Positions 14,571 to 22,879 are shown, counted from the first letter of the stretch. The stretch: 33,179 nucleotides of DNA from Candidatus Woesearchaeota archaeon (GCA_018664115.1 JABJOX010000011.1:1-33179), one strand, 5' to 3'. Program-made: numbers and translations. Notes: a model not told the origin generated them from the sequence alone.

Positions 14571-14951
14571 ATGGCAAAAGAAATATTGTGGAAAGGCAGA
14601 ACTGAAGAGGAAGCTAAAAACATGGAAATGAAAGAGTTCATGGAATTAGTTTCATCCCGACAAAGAAGAAGTTTGAAGAGGGGCTTTACAGATGCACAGA
14701 AAAGATTAATGAAAAAAATTGAAGCTGACGACCAAAATATTAAAACACATTGTCGTGATGTTGTTATTACTCCAATAATGTTGGGAAAAACATTAAAGAT
14801 TTACACAGGTAAAGAATTTGTACCTTTAATAATCACTTTAGAAATGCTAGGACATAGTTTGGGAGAGTTTGCTCATACCAGAAAATCTGTATCACATAGT
14901 GCTGCAGGTGTTGGGGCAACAAGATCCAGTAAAGCTGTATCAGCAAGATAA
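14571..14951 (+). CDS. rps19: Ribosomal protein uS19
   Basis: A 126-residue small-subunit head protein that contacts uS13 and the A-site tRNA region. The archaeal-type segments MEFMELVSSRQRRSLKRG-like (residues about 23-40), HCRDVVITPIMLGKTLKIY and LGHSLGEFAHTRKSV are present. It starts 2 nt after the uL2 stop. Confidence 0.96.
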   Translation: MAKEILWKGRTEEEAKNMEMKEFMELVSSRQRRSLKRGFTDAQKRLMKKIEADDQNIKTHCRDVVITPIMLGKTLKIYTGKEFVPLIITLEMLGHSLGEFAHTRKSVSHSAAGVGATRSSKAVSAR

Positions 14952-14959
14952 AAATAAAA

Positions 14960-15613
14960 ATGACTACTAAAAAAACTGCAAATCCTGAACATTTTGCTCG
15001 TGCAAATAGTTTTAACGTTCCGATTTCAACTAAACAAAGTATAGAAATCAGTAAAAGTTTACGATACAAGAGAACAAATTATGCAATCAGTTTTCTTGAA
15101 GAAGTAATTGGGTTAAGAAAAGCAGTTCCTTTCAAAACTTTTAACCGTGATATGGGACATAAAGCAGGAATGTCTTCAGGTAGATTCCCACAGAAAGCGG
15201 CTAAAGAGTTTTTACGTTTAGTGAAATCTGTCGAGGCTAATGCTCAATTTAAAGGTTTGAACACTTCCAATTTAAAAATAACTAAACTTGTTGCTAATAA
15301 AGGAGTAGTTCCTATAACTGGTGGAAGACATCGAAGAGCAACTAAAAGAACAAATTTAGAAATTGAAGTTAAAGAAGTTGCTGGAAAGAAAACTGAAGAG
15401 AAAAAGAAAAAAGAAGCAAAAGTAGTTAAAAAGGAAGAGAAAAATGTTCCTGTTACTGAAACAAAAGTTGAAGAAAAAGTAGCAGAAGTTAAAGATGCAG
15501 TGGAAACTAAAGAAGTTGAAGAGAAAAAAGAAGCTGTTGTTGAAGAAACTAATAATCAAGATAATCAAAATGAAATCAAAGAACAACCTGTAGAGGAGGA
15601 GAAGAAAGAATGA
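14960..15613 (+). CDS. rpl22: Ribosomal protein uL22 with Lys/Glu-rich tail
   Basis: The globular part (residues 1-135) matches archaeal uL22, including the tunnel-lining beta hairpin and the end GGRHRRATKRTNLEI. Residues 141-217 are a low-complexity Lys/Glu/Val tail that is not part of the common fold. The stop overlaps the uS3 start (ATGA), and a GAGGAGG site for uS3 lies in this gene's end. Confidence 0.95.
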   Translation: MTTKKTANPEHFARANSFNVPISTKQSIEISKSLRYKRTNYAISFLEEVIGLRKAVPFKTFNRDMGHKAGMSSGRFPQKAAKEFLRLVKSVEANAQFKGLNTSNLKITKLVANKGVVPITGGRHRRATKRTNLEIEVKEVAGKKTEEKKKKEAKVVKKEEKNVPVTETKVEEKVAEVKDAVETKEVEEKKEAVVEETNNQDNQNEIKEQPVEEEKKE

Positions 15614-16695
15614 TTGAGAGAGAGTTTATTGCCCAAAAAACGAAAGAGTATTATATCAAGAAATTTGTTGGAACTAAATTAGATAAGGCAGGCGTATCTT
15701 CAATTAGATTAAAGAAAATTCCTTTAGGTGAAAAAATCATTATTGAAACTAGCAGACCAAGCTTAATTGTTGGGTCGAAAGGTGCTAACATCAAAGAATT
15801 AACTAGAGCATTAAAGAAAGAGTTTAAATTAGAAAATCCTCAAATCGAAATTAACGAAGTTAAAAATATATTTTTAGATCCTGCAATTGTTGCTGAAAGA
15901 ATTGCTTATTCCTTAGAACGATTTGGTTCAGCAAGGTTTAAAGGGATTGGTCACAAAACATTGGAAAATGTAATGACTGCTGGTGCTTTAGGTGTAGAAA
16001 TCATTATTTCCGGAAAAATACCAAGTACAAGAGCAAGAAATTGGCGTTTTTATCAAGGTTATTTGAAGAAATGTGGAGATGTAGCAATTCATGGAGTAAA
16101 ACATGCTCAAACTTCTGCTTTGTTAAAAAGTGGAATCATTGGAATTAAAGTATCAATTATGCCACCAGATATCGTTTTACCTGATCATATTGAAATCTTA
16201 GAAGAAGCTGAACAAGTTGTTGAAGAAATTACTGAGAAGAAAGATAAAAAAGGTAAGAAAAAAACTGCTAAGAAAACTTCAGCTGCTAAGAAGAAAACAG
16301 AAACAAAAGAAGTAAAAGAAACAGAAGAAACTAGTGAAACAAAAGTTGAAGCTACTGAAGATAAAGTTTCTGTTAATACTGAAGCAAAAGTTGAAGAAAA
16401 ATCTGAAGTTGAAGAAAAACCTACTGAAGCAAAAGCAGTTGAAGTTGAAAATGAAGAAGTAGTTAACGAATCATTATTAGAAAAAGCAGAACATGCTGTT
16501 GAACATTTAGCTCATGAAGTTAAAGAAGAAATAAAACATGTAGTTGAAGGTGTTGAGAAAGGTGTTGGAAAAGTTGTTGAGAAAGTTGAAGAAGTGCTTC
16601 ATATTAAACATGAAGAAAAATCTGAAAATGTACCTGAAGAAAAATCTGAAGAGACATCTGTAGACACACCTGAAGATAAGGAAAAATTACAATGA
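15610..16695 (+). CDS. rps3: Ribosomal protein uS3 with very long acidic/Lys tail
   Basis: Residues 1-200 form uS3: a KH domain with IVGSKGANI (53-61) and the C-terminal domain with STRARNWRFYQGYLKKCG. This protein lies at the mRNA entry. Residues about 205-361, over 40% of the protein, are a Lys/Glu/Val/Ala repeat tail, with helical stretches such as EKAEHAVEHLAHEV that could form an amphipathic helix. It overlaps uL22 and uL29 by 4 nt each. Confidence 0.95.
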   Translation: MIEREFIAQKTKEYYIKKFVGTKLDKAGVSSIRLKKIPLGEKIIIETSRPSLIVGSKGANIKELTRALKKEFKLENPQIEINEVKNIFLDPAIVAERIAYSLERFGSARFKGIGHKTLENVMTAGALGVEIIISGKIPSTRARNWRFYQGYLKKCGDVAIHGVKHAQTSALLKSGIIGIKVSIMPPDIVLPDHIEILEEAEQVVEEITEKKDKKGKKKTAKKTSAAKKKTETKEVKETEETSETKVEATEDKVSVNTEAKVEEKSEVEEKPTEAKAVEVENEEVVNESLLEKAEHAVEHLAHEVKEEIKHVVEGVEKGVGKVVEKVEEVLHIKHEEKSENVPEEKSEETSVDTPEDKEKLQ

Positions 16696-16898
16696 AAATC
16701 ACTAAAGAATTAAGATCATTATCTGACGAAGAATTGAAAGTTCGTGTAGGAGAGTTTAGAAAAGAGTTACTGAAACTGAGTGTTGAAGTGGCTAGTGGTG
16801 GTAATCCTTCCAGCCCGGGAAGAATTAGGCAAGTGAAAAAAAATATTGCAAGAACGCTTACTTTAATTAAAGAAAAAGAAACGGGGGCTAAGAAATAA
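16692..16898 (+). CDS. rpl29: Ribosomal protein uL29
   Basis: A 68-residue two-helix protein at the tunnel exit. The ELRSLSDEELKVRVGEFRKEL helix and the GRIRQVKKNIARTLTLIKEKE helix are typical. The start overlaps the uS3 stop (ATGA), and the gene is followed after 6 nt by aIF1. Confidence 0.95.
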   Translation: MKITKELRSLSDEELKVRVGEFRKELLKLSVEVASGGNPSSPGRIRQVKKNIARTLTLIKEKETGAKK

Positions 16899-16904
16899 AT
16901 AAAG

Positions 16905-17210
16905 ATGGTCGGTGTATGTAATAACTGTGGCTTGCCACAAGACCTTTGCGTTTGTGAAACAATCGCACGGGAACAACAAAAGATAACTGTTGGATTGGAA
17001 AAAAGAAAATTCGGGAAAAAGTATACCATTATAAAAGGTATCGAGAAAGAAGCTAATATCGACGAAATCTTAAAAAAACTTAAAACTAAGTTTGCTTGTG
17101 GAGGAACAGCCAAAGGTGGACAAATTGAGTTGCAAGGCAATCACAAGCCGAGAATTAAGAAAGTTTTAGTGGATTTAGGATTTGCTGAAGAAACCATTGA
17201 ACTTCGTTGA
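16905..17210 (+). CDS. Translation initiation factor aIF1 (SUI1 family)
   Basis: A 101-residue protein. The N-terminal zinc-finger-like segment CNNCGLPQDLCVC (residues 5-17) is usual for archaeal aIF1, followed by the SUI1 domain with KYTIIKGIE, KFACGGTAKGGQIELQG and the C-terminal HKPRIKKVL. It monitors start-codon pairing in the P site. Its place between uL29 and Rpp29 is conserved in many archaea. Confidence 0.96.
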   Translation: MVGVCNNCGLPQDLCVCETIAREQQKITVGLEKRKFGKKYTIIKGIEKEANIDEILKKLKTKFACGGTAKGGQIELQGNHKPRIKKVLVDLGFAEETIELR

Positions 17211-17218
17211 GGAAATGA

Positions 17219-17473
17219 ATGGTAAAGAAAAAAATCTTCCCCTATGAACTAATTGGAGAAAAAATTGAAATCCTCCATTCCAAAAACAAGAGTAATCTTG
17301 GTATTAAAGGAAAAGTAATTGACGAAACCAAAATGACCCTGAAAATTAAATGGGGAGAAAAGGTTAAGACTTTACTCAAAAACAATATCACCTTCAAAAT
17401 TGTTCGTAACGAACAAATCATTACAGGTCAAGAAATCATGAAGAGGCCTGAAGAAAGAATAAAAGGAAAATAA
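17219..17473 (+). CDS. rnp1: RNase P protein component Rpp29 (Pop4 homolog)
   Basis: An 84-residue protein with the Sm-like barrel of Rpp29/Pop4: YELIGEKIEILHSKN, LGIKGKVIDETKMTLKI and a Lys-rich end. It binds the specificity domain of RNase P RNA together with Rpp21. The length is normal for the archaeal core form. Its position between aIF1 and uS17 is the standard archaeal arrangement. Confidence 0.93.
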   Translation: MVKKKIFPYELIGEKIEILHSKNKSNLGIKGKVIDETKMTLKIKWGEKVKTLLKNNITFKIVRNEQIITGQEIMKRPEERIKGK

Positions 17474-17485
17474 AAAAATAAAAAA

Positions 17486-17881
17486 ATGACAAAAGAAATC
17501 CTGGGTGTAAAAGCACCAAAGAACAACTGTACTGATCAAAAATGTCCTTTCCATGGACAGATTAATGTAAAGAATGAACTATTCAAAGGTAAAGTAATCA
17601 AGAAAGATATTAATCGTTCCGCGACTATTGAATGGAATAGACCTTATTACATACCTAAATATGAAAGATATGAAGTTAGAAGAAGTAGAATGAGAGTTCA
17701 CAACCCTGGCTGTATTGATGCTGGAATTGGTCAAGAAGTTTTAGTCGCTAAAACAAGACCATTAAGTAAAAATAAAAATCATGTTATTATTAAAATTATT
17801 GAAGAAGAAACTAAAGAAACTAAGAAAAAAATTGTAACTAAAAAAATTAAAACTGAAGAAAAAAGTGAGGACCAAGAATAA
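17486..17881 (+). CDS. rps17: Ribosomal protein uS17
   Basis: A 131-residue small-subunit protein with the archaeal N-terminal CTDQKCPFHG segment (15-24) and an OB fold ending with VLVAKTRPLSKNKNHVIIKI. Residues about 108-131 are a Lys/Glu tail. Its stop and the uL14 start share one base (TAATG at 17879-17883). Confidence 0.96.
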   Translation: MTKEILGVKAPKNNCTDQKCPFHGQINVKNELFKGKVIKKDINRSATIEWNRPYYIPKYERYEVRRSRMRVHNPGCIDAGIGQEVLVAKTRPLSKNKNHVIIKIIEEETKETKKKIVTKKIKTEEKSEDQE

Positions 17882-18282
17882 TGAAACCAATTAGTAGCAG
17901 TATCACTAAATCATTGCCTTCACAGGCACAAATTATTACTTGTGATAACTCTGGTGCTAAAGTGCTTAAGATCATTGCAGTTAAAGGTCACAAGACTGTT
18001 AAAGGTAGAATTCCTGCTGCAGGAGTTGGAGATTTGATTTTTGCTTCAGTGAAAAAAGGAAAATTAGAAATGCGTAAAACTGTTGTTCCAGCAATTGTTG
18101 TTCGGCAAAAAAAAGAGTTTCGTCGTGCAGACGGAACAAGAGTAAAGTTTGAAGATAATGCAGCAGTGGTTTTGAAAGATACCAAAGGAAATCCAAAAGG
18201 AACAATATTTAAAGGACCAATTGCTAAAGAAGCAGCTGAACGTTGGCCAGCAGTGGCTAAAGTCGCTAACCTTATAGTTTAA
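17881..18282 (+). CDS. rpl14: Ribosomal protein uL14
   Basis: A 133-residue protein at the subunit interface. The signature ITCDNSGAKVLKIIAVKGHK (19-38) and KKEFRRADGTRVKFEDNAAV identify it. It has no tail, unlike several neighbours. It starts on the last base of the uS17 stop codon. Confidence 0.97.
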   Translation: MKPISSSITKSLPSQAQIITCDNSGAKVLKIIAVKGHKTVKGRIPAAGVGDLIFASVKKGKLEMRKTVVPAIVVRQKKEFRRADGTRVKFEDNAAVVLKDTKGNPKGTIFKGPIAKEAAERWPAVAKVANLIV

Positions 18283-18305
18283 ATGAAATATATAAAATAA
18301 AAAAA

Positions 18306-18767
18306 ATGGTAAAAACAAGTTTCGTAACATCATGGAAAAAAAGTACTCAACCTAGAAAGCAGCGTAAGTATAAATATAATGCTCCTTTACATGTTAAACA
18401 AAAGTTTTTACACGTCCATTTATCACCTAGTTTAAGAGAAAAATATGGTTTAAGAAATGTTCAAATTAGAAAAGGCGATAAAGCAAAAATCATGCGTGGA
18501 AAATTTACTAAACAAGAAGGTAAAATTGAGAAAGTTGACTTAAAAAATGGAAAAGTATATATTACTGGCATTGAAGTGATAAAAAAAGAAGGGACAAAAT
18601 TGCCAGTACCTTTAATGCCTTCAAATTTAATGATCATCGATTTAGACTTAGGTGACAAAAAAAGAAAAGCTAAATTGGAAAATAAATTGAAAACTGAGAA
18701 AAAAACTGAAAACGTTAGTAAAACTGAAACTAAGAAAGAACCAACTAAAACTGAGGATAAAAAATGA
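18306..18767 (+). CDS. rpl24: Ribosomal protein uL24 with Lys/Glu tail
   Basis: A 153-residue protein. The N-terminal part (TSWKKSTQPRKQRKY) is archaeal-type, and the KOW motif lies at about 56-82 (RKGDKAKIMRGKFTKQEGKI). Residues about 122-153 are a Lys/Thr/Glu-rich tail. It initiates 23S rRNA folding near the tunnel exit. The stop overlaps the eS4 start (ATGA). Confidence 0.95.
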   Translation: MVKTSFVTSWKKSTQPRKQRKYKYNAPLHVKQKFLHVHLSPSLREKYGLRNVQIRKGDKAKIMRGKFTKQEGKIEKVDLKNGKVYITGIEVIKKEGTKLPVPLMPSNLMIIDLDLGDKKRKAKLENKLKTEKKTENVSKTETKKEPTKTEDKK

Positions 18768-19444
18768 AGAATCACTTGAAAAGAATTGCATCACCAAGAA
18801 CTTGGGCTATTGACCGTAAGAAAAATAAGTTTATTACTAGACCAAGACCTGGAGCACATTCATTTGAAAATGGTTTAGCATTAGGAATCATTATTCGTGA
18901 CCATTTAAAGTTAGCTTCAACAATGAGTGAAGTTAAAAAAACATTGAACAATAATGAAGTTCTTGTTGATGGTAAGAGACGTAAAGATCACAGATATTTA
19001 ATTGGATTATTTGACGTATTAAAAATTGCAGGAAAATCTTACCGGATATTATTTGATAAGAAAGGAAGAATAATGGTTTCAGAAATCTCTGAAAAAGAAA
19101 GTACTATTAAACCATGTAAAATATTGGGAAAAACTGCTTTAGGAAAAGATAAAATTCAGTTCAACTTACATGATGGAAAAAATCTTATTGTCAATGTTGA
19201 CGCTAAAGTGGGAGACACTTTATTATTAAAAATTCCTCAGCAAGAAGTTATTGAAACTTTGCCATTAAAGAAAGGGGCAACAGTGTTTTTAACTAAAGGT
19301 AAACATAGTGGAGATGTAGGTGTCTTTAAAGAAATTAAAAAAGAAGAAGCAATCTACAGTAAAGATAATCAAGATATTGAAACTGCTAAAGAATATTTAT
19401 TTGTAATTGGTAAAGAAAAAGCTTTACTGGAAATAAAAAATTAA
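18764..19444 (+). CDS. rps4e: Ribosomal protein eS4
   Basis: A 226-residue protein with an N-terminal MKNHLKRIASPRTWAIDRK segment, an S4-type RNA-binding domain (about 40-105), a central domain and a C-terminal KOW unit (TKGKHSGDVGVFKEI). The family occurs in archaea and eukaryotes. Four-base overlap with uL24. Confidence 0.96.
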   Translation: MKNHLKRIASPRTWAIDRKKNKFITRPRPGAHSFENGLALGIIIRDHLKLASTMSEVKKTLNNNEVLVDGKRRKDHRYLIGLFDVLKIAGKSYRILFDKKGRIMVSEISEKESTIKPCKILGKTALGKDKIQFNLHDGKNLIVNVDAKVGDTLLLKIPQQEVIETLPLKKGATVFLTKGKHSGDVGVFKEIKKEEAIYSKDNQDIETAKEYLFVIGKEKALLEIKN

Positions 19445-19455
19445 TGATTTGAAAA

Positions 19456-19992
19456 ATGGATGAACCAAAAACTAGCCCAAAACCAAAATTGAACGTGATG
19501 AAAGAGATCAAAGTAGCGAAGCTTACGTTAAATATTGGAGCAGGTAAAAATGAAGATTTATTGAAAAAAGGTTTAATATTATTAAAAAAATTATCACCTT
19601 TAGTTCCGGTAAAGACTTTTACTCAGAAAAGAATTCCTGGTTGGGGTCTTAGACCTGGATTAGCTATTGGTTGTAAAGTTACAGTGAGAAAGAATCCAGG
19701 AGAATTATTGAAAAGACTTTTGGTTGCTAAAGAAAATCAATTAAAAGAAAAGTGTTTTGACAGTCAAGGTAACTTTTCTTTTGGTGTGCCTGAGTATATT
19801 GATATTGAGGGATTAGAATATGATCCTGATTTAAAAATTATGGGTTTAGAAGTGGCAGTGACTTTAGAACGACCAGGTTATAGGGTAAAGAAAAAGCGAA
19901 ACAAGTCTAGAGATTTAGGAAAGAACCATAAAATTACTAAAGAAGACGCAACCACTTTTATGAAAGAAAATTTTGGAGTGGAGGTAATTTAG
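19456..19992 (+). CDS. rpl5: Ribosomal protein uL5
   Basis: A 178-residue central protuberance protein that binds 5S rRNA. LTLNIGAGKNEDLLKKG, TFTQKRIPGWGLRPGLAIGCKVTVR and FGVPEYIDI are typical. The first 14 residues (Pro/Lys rich) precede an in-frame Met15; archaeal homologs often begin near there, so the start at 19498 is a possible alternative. Confidence 0.95.
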   Translation: MDEPKTSPKPKLNVMKEIKVAKLTLNIGAGKNEDLLKKGLILLKKLSPLVPVKTFTQKRIPGWGLRPGLAIGCKVTVRKNPGELLKRLLVAKENQLKEKCFDSQGNFSFGVPEYIDIEGLEYDPDLKIMGLEVAVTLERPGYRVKKKRNKSRDLGKNHKITKEDATTFMKENFGVEVI

Positions 19993-19995
19993 AAG

Positions 19996-20226
19996 ATGAC
20001 AACTAGTGACCATCAAAAAGCTTTCAAACAGTTAAATGCTAAGCCTGTGAAAAAAGCAAAGTATATCAAATTCAATCAACCCAGAGAAAGATCTTGCGGA
20101 ATTGCTTTAAAAAAATGCAAGAATTGTGGTAGAAACAAGGGACATATCAACAAATATGGTTTGCATTTGTGCCGACAATGTTTTAGAGAGATGGCTTTGG
20201 GACTTGGATTCAAGAAGTTCAGTTAA
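19996..20226 (+). CDS. rps14: Ribosomal protein uS14 (zinc form)
   Basis: A 76-residue protein with CKNCG and CRQCF pairs binding zinc, and the typical end [20 protein letters not shown]. It is about 20 residues longer than common archaeal uS14 because of an N-terminal basic extension. It starts 3 nt after uL5. Confidence 0.95.
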   Translation: MTTSDHQKAFKQLNAKPVKKAKYIKFNQPRERSCGIALKKCKNCGRNKGHINKYGLHLCRQCFREMALGLGFKKFS

Positions 20227-20248
20227 ATAAAATGAATAGGTAATAATT

Positions 20249-20293
20249 ATGAAAAATAACAATCAAATGATGAGGAAAAACGAAAAATGTTAA
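20249..20293 (+). CDS. Possible 14-codon micro-ORF before uS8
   Basis: MKNNNQMMRKNEKC then TAA. It overlaps the uS8 start codon in another frame and spans the GAGG site (20272-20275) of uS8. AGGT lies upstream of its ATG. It occupies the largest gap inside the operon. Confidence 0.25.
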   Translation: MKNNNQMMRKNEKC

Positions 20294-20676
20294 ACGATCC
20301 ATTAGCAGCTGCATTAACAAAAATATTGAACGCGGAAAAAATTGGAAAGAAAGAAGTAGTTATTAGGCCCGCTTCCAAAATGATTAAGAAAATTTTGTTA
20401 ATTATGAATGAACATCGTTACATCGGTAGTTTTGAAGAAGTAGAAGAAGGACAAAATAAAATTTTAAAATTAAGCTTATTAGGAAACATTAACAAATGCG
20501 GTGTTGTTAAACCAAGATTTTCAGCTAAACATAATGCTTTCGAGAAATGGGAAAAACGTTATTTACCTGCGCATGGATTTGGAATTTTAATGGTTTCAAC
20601 TTCAGAAGGGATTGTAACTCAATCTTCAGCTAAAGAAATGAAAATTGGAGGTAAGCTTTTAGCTTATTGTTATTAA
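20287..20676 (+). CDS. rps8: Ribosomal protein uS8
   Basis: A 129-residue protein that binds helix 21 of 16S rRNA. MLNDPLAAALTKILNAEK at the start and GFGILMVSTSEGIVTQSSAKEM near the end are diagnostic. The ATG at 20287 is preceded by GAGG 11 nt upstream. The 60-nt gap before it is unusually wide for this operon. Confidence 0.96.
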   Translation: MLNDPLAAALTKILNAEKIGKKEVVIRPASKMIKKILLIMNEHRYIGSFEEVEEGQNKILKLSLLGNINKCGVVKPRFSAKHNAFEKWEKRYLPAHGFGILMVSTSEGIVTQSSAKEMKIGGKLLAYCY

Positions 20677-20679
20677 ACT

Positions 20680-21225
20680 ATGAAAGCAGATTTAAAAAAG
20701 GAAATAGAACTTCTTGAGGGAGTGACTATAGAACTTAGTGGATCTACTTTGAAAGTTAAAGGGCCAAAAGGAGAAATTGAAAGAGATTTCATTCATCCGA
20801 AAATCAAAATTATTAGTGATGCAAATAAAATTACCTTAAGTTCAGAAAAAGCTACCAAAAGAGAAAAAATGGTTTTGGGATCTTTTGAATCTCACATTAA
20901 AAACATGTTAATAGGAGTAAAAGAATTACACACTTACAAATTAAAAATTTGTTCAGGTCATTTTCCAATGAACGTTAGTGTTAATGGAAATGAATTTATT
21001 ATCAAAAATTTCCTGGGTGAAAGTGTTCCTAGAAAAGTTGATCTTATTGAAGGGACAAAAGTTAATATTGATGGGACAGAGGTTGTTGTTAGCGGTCCTG
21101 ATAAAGAAAAAGCAGGCCAAATGGCAGCAAGAATAGAAAATCTTTGCCGGATTACTAATCGGGATACGAGAATTTTCCAAGATGGTTGTTATATCACCCA
21201 CAAATCAGGCAAAAATACAATTTAA
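20680..21225 (+). CDS. rpl6: Ribosomal protein uL6
   Basis: A 181-residue protein made of two similar domains. GVTIELSGSTLKVKGPKGE begins the first, and TRIFQDGCYI closes the second. It lies near the GTPase-associated centre. It starts 3 nt after uS8. Confidence 0.96.
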   Translation: MKADLKKEIELLEGVTIELSGSTLKVKGPKGEIERDFIHPKIKIISDANKITLSSEKATKREKMVLGSFESHIKNMLIGVKELHTYKLKICSGHFPMNVSVNGNEFIIKNFLGESVPRKVDLIEGTKVNIDGTEVVVSGPDKEKAGQMAARIENLCRITNRDTRIFQDGCYITHKSGKNTI

Positions 21226-21229
21226 AAAA

Positions 21230-21856
21230 ATGGCAGACGAAAGATTATTGAAATTGAAAGAGAAAAATAGGAAAACTAGATCAAAGTTTGTAGTTAAAGA
21301 ATCTAAGTTTTCTGCTCGAGTTAAGAGTAGATGGCGTTTTCCTAGAGGTAAACACTCAAAAGTTAGGCAAATGCACAGGGGTAGACCTAAACTTGTAAGT
21401 ACTGGGTTTAGAAGTCCTAAAGCTGTTCGAGGATTACATTCGTCTGGTTTAGAATTTACTACAATTGGTAATGTTAAAGAATTAGTTGCTTTAAATCCTG
21501 AAAAACAAGGCGCAGTTATTTCTAAAATTGGAAATAGGAAAAGATTAGAATTATTGAAACTGGCTTTAGAAAAAAAGATAGTTATATTGAATGTTAAAAA
21601 TGTTGAAGAACAAATTAAAAAAATTGAAGATTCATTTACAGCAAAGAAAAAGATAAAAGAAGAAAAATCTAAAGTTAAAAATAAGAAAGAAGAAGATAAA
21701 AAGAAGAACGCTGAAGAAAAAAAGAAAAAAGAAGAGGGTGAAAAGAAAAGTAAAGAAACAAAAGAAACACCATCTGATGATTCTTTGAATAAAGATCAAG
21801 AAGAAGTTAAAAAACAAAAGAAAGATATTGAAAAAACAATCATAAAGAAACAATAA
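21230..21856 (+). CDS. rpl32e: Ribosomal protein eL32 with Lys/Glu tail
   Basis: The ATG at 21230, 4 nt after the uL6 stop, gives a 208-residue protein; the longer frame from 21182 would overlap uL6. The eL32 core (about 15-130) shows RWRFPRGKHSKVRQMHRGRP and GFRSPKAVRGLH. Residues about 137-208 are a Lys/Glu-rich tail. Confidence 0.95.
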   Translation: MADERLLKLKEKNRKTRSKFVVKESKFSARVKSRWRFPRGKHSKVRQMHRGRPKLVSTGFRSPKAVRGLHSSGLEFTTIGNVKELVALNPEKQGAVISKIGNRKRLELLKLALEKKIVILNVKNVEEQIKKIEDSFTAKKKIKEEKSKVKNKKEEDKKKNAEEKKKKEEGEKKSKETKETPSDDSLNKDQEEVKKQKKDIEKTIIKKQ

Positions 21857-21860
21857 AAAA

Positions 21861-22313
21861 ATGAAAAGCAAAAAAAGATTAGCAGCGGACATTTTGGGTA
21901 CTTCACCTAAAAAGGTAAAGTTTGCAGCTGATGCACTCGAAGATATTAAAAAAGCTATCACTCGATCAGATTTGAGAGGGTTAATTGCAATCAAGAAAAT
22001 TGTTAAATCTAAAAAGAATGAACAATCTCGTTCCAGAGCAAGAAAAATTGCTGCACAAAAAAGAAAAGGAAGACAAAAAGGTAAGGGTAGTAAAAAAGGT
22101 TCAAAACATTCCATTGTTAGTAGAAAAGAAAAATGGATGGCTAAAGTACGGGTACAAAGAGTATTTTTGAAAGATTTAAAAGATAAAGAATTAGTGTCAG
22201 TAAAAAATTACCGATCATTATATAATAAAGTTAAAGGTGGCTTTTTTAGGAATAAAAGGCATATCAAACTTTATTTAACAGAATACCATTTAATTGAGAA
22301 GAAAGAGAAATAA
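21861..22313 (+). CDS. rpl19e: Ribosomal protein eL19
   Basis: A 150-residue helical protein. KRLAADILGTSPKKVKFAAD, SRARKIAAQKRKGRQKGKGS and the YRSLYNKVKGGFFRNKRHIKLYL segment match the archaeal family. It forms part of an intersubunit bridge. It starts 4 nt after eL32. Confidence 0.96.
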   Translation: MKSKKRLAADILGTSPKKVKFAADALEDIKKAITRSDLRGLIAIKKIVKSKKNEQSRSRARKIAAQKRKGRQKGKGSKKGSKHSIVSRKEKWMAKVRVQRVFLKDLKDKELVSVKNYRSLYNKVKGGFFRNKRHIKLYLTEYHLIEKKEK

Positions 22314-22314
22314 T

Positions 22315-22368
22315 ATGGCAACAAAAAATAAAAGATTTTTTGAACAATCTTTAGTGGAGGAACACTAA
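22315..22368 (+). CDS. Possible 17-codon micro-ORF before uL18
   Basis: MATKNKRFFEQSLVEEH then TAA, ending 2 nt before the uL18 ATG. Its first codons (ATGGCAACAAAAAA) nearly repeat the uL18 start (ATGGCTACAAAAAA). The GTGGAGG at 22354-22360, the likely ribosome site of uL18, lies within it. Confidence 0.25.
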   Translation: MATKNKRFFEQSLVEEH

Positions 22369-22370
22369 AG

Positions 22371-22877
22371 ATGGCTACAAAAAAACCAAGAACAATATTG
22401 TACAGAAGAAGAAGAGAAGGAAAGACCGATTATTCAAAAAGGTTAAAGTTATTGTTAGCTAGAAAACCAAGATTAACTGTGCGATTAACAAATCGGAAAA
22501 TAATTGCTCAATTAATAGAATTTAATCCTCAGGGAGATAAAATATTGGTTGCTGTTGATTCTCTTGCACTTAAAGAACAAGGTTGGAACCATTCATTTAG
22601 AAATTTACCTGCTGCTTATTTAACTGGTTTACTTATTGGTAAAAAAGTTTTAGAGAAAAAAATATCAGAAGCTATTTTAGATTCTGGATTTAAATCTGTT
22701 TTAAAGAAAGGTGTATTAACTTCATTTTTGAAAGGTGTAATTGATGCAGGAGTTAATATCCCTCATGGAGATGATAAAATATTTCCACCAGAGGATAGAT
22801 TAACCGGTAAACATATTCAAAATAACGATAAAATTGTTGAAGATTTTAATAAAGTTAAAGACAAAATTATGAAATAA
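22371..22877 (+). CDS. rpl18: Ribosomal protein uL18
   Basis: A 168-residue 5S rRNA-binding protein. YRRRREGKTDYSKRLKLL, KPRLTVRLTNRKIIAQLI and LIDAGV-like VIDAGVNIPHGDDKIFP are typical of the archaeal/eukaryotic type. GTGGAGG lies 10 nt before the ATG. Confidence 0.96.
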   Translation: MATKKPRTILYRRRREGKTDYSKRLKLLLARKPRLTVRLTNRKIIAQLIEFNPQGDKILVAVDSLALKEQGWNHSFRNLPAAYLTGLLIGKKVLEKKISEAILDSGFKSVLKKGVLTSFLKGVIDAGVNIPHGDDKIFPPEDRLTGKHIQNNDKIVEDFNKVKDKIMK

Positions 22878-22879
22878 AA

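Noticed and set aside
15378-15610. DNA tandem repeat or CRISPR-like array in the r-protein tails
   Set aside because: The repetition is in-frame Lys/Glu coding with irregular spacing; there are no spacers and no exact repeat unit.
16604-17140. 178-codon open frame on the minus strand
   Set aside because: It runs antisense to the uS3 tail, uL29 and aIF1, has no promoter or ribosome site, and its composition is the complement of Lys/Glu codons.
21632-22114. 160-codon open frame on the minus strand, Phe/Leu rich
   Set aside because: Antisense to the eL32 tail and eL19; the Phe-rich sequence is the complement of Lys/Glu codons.
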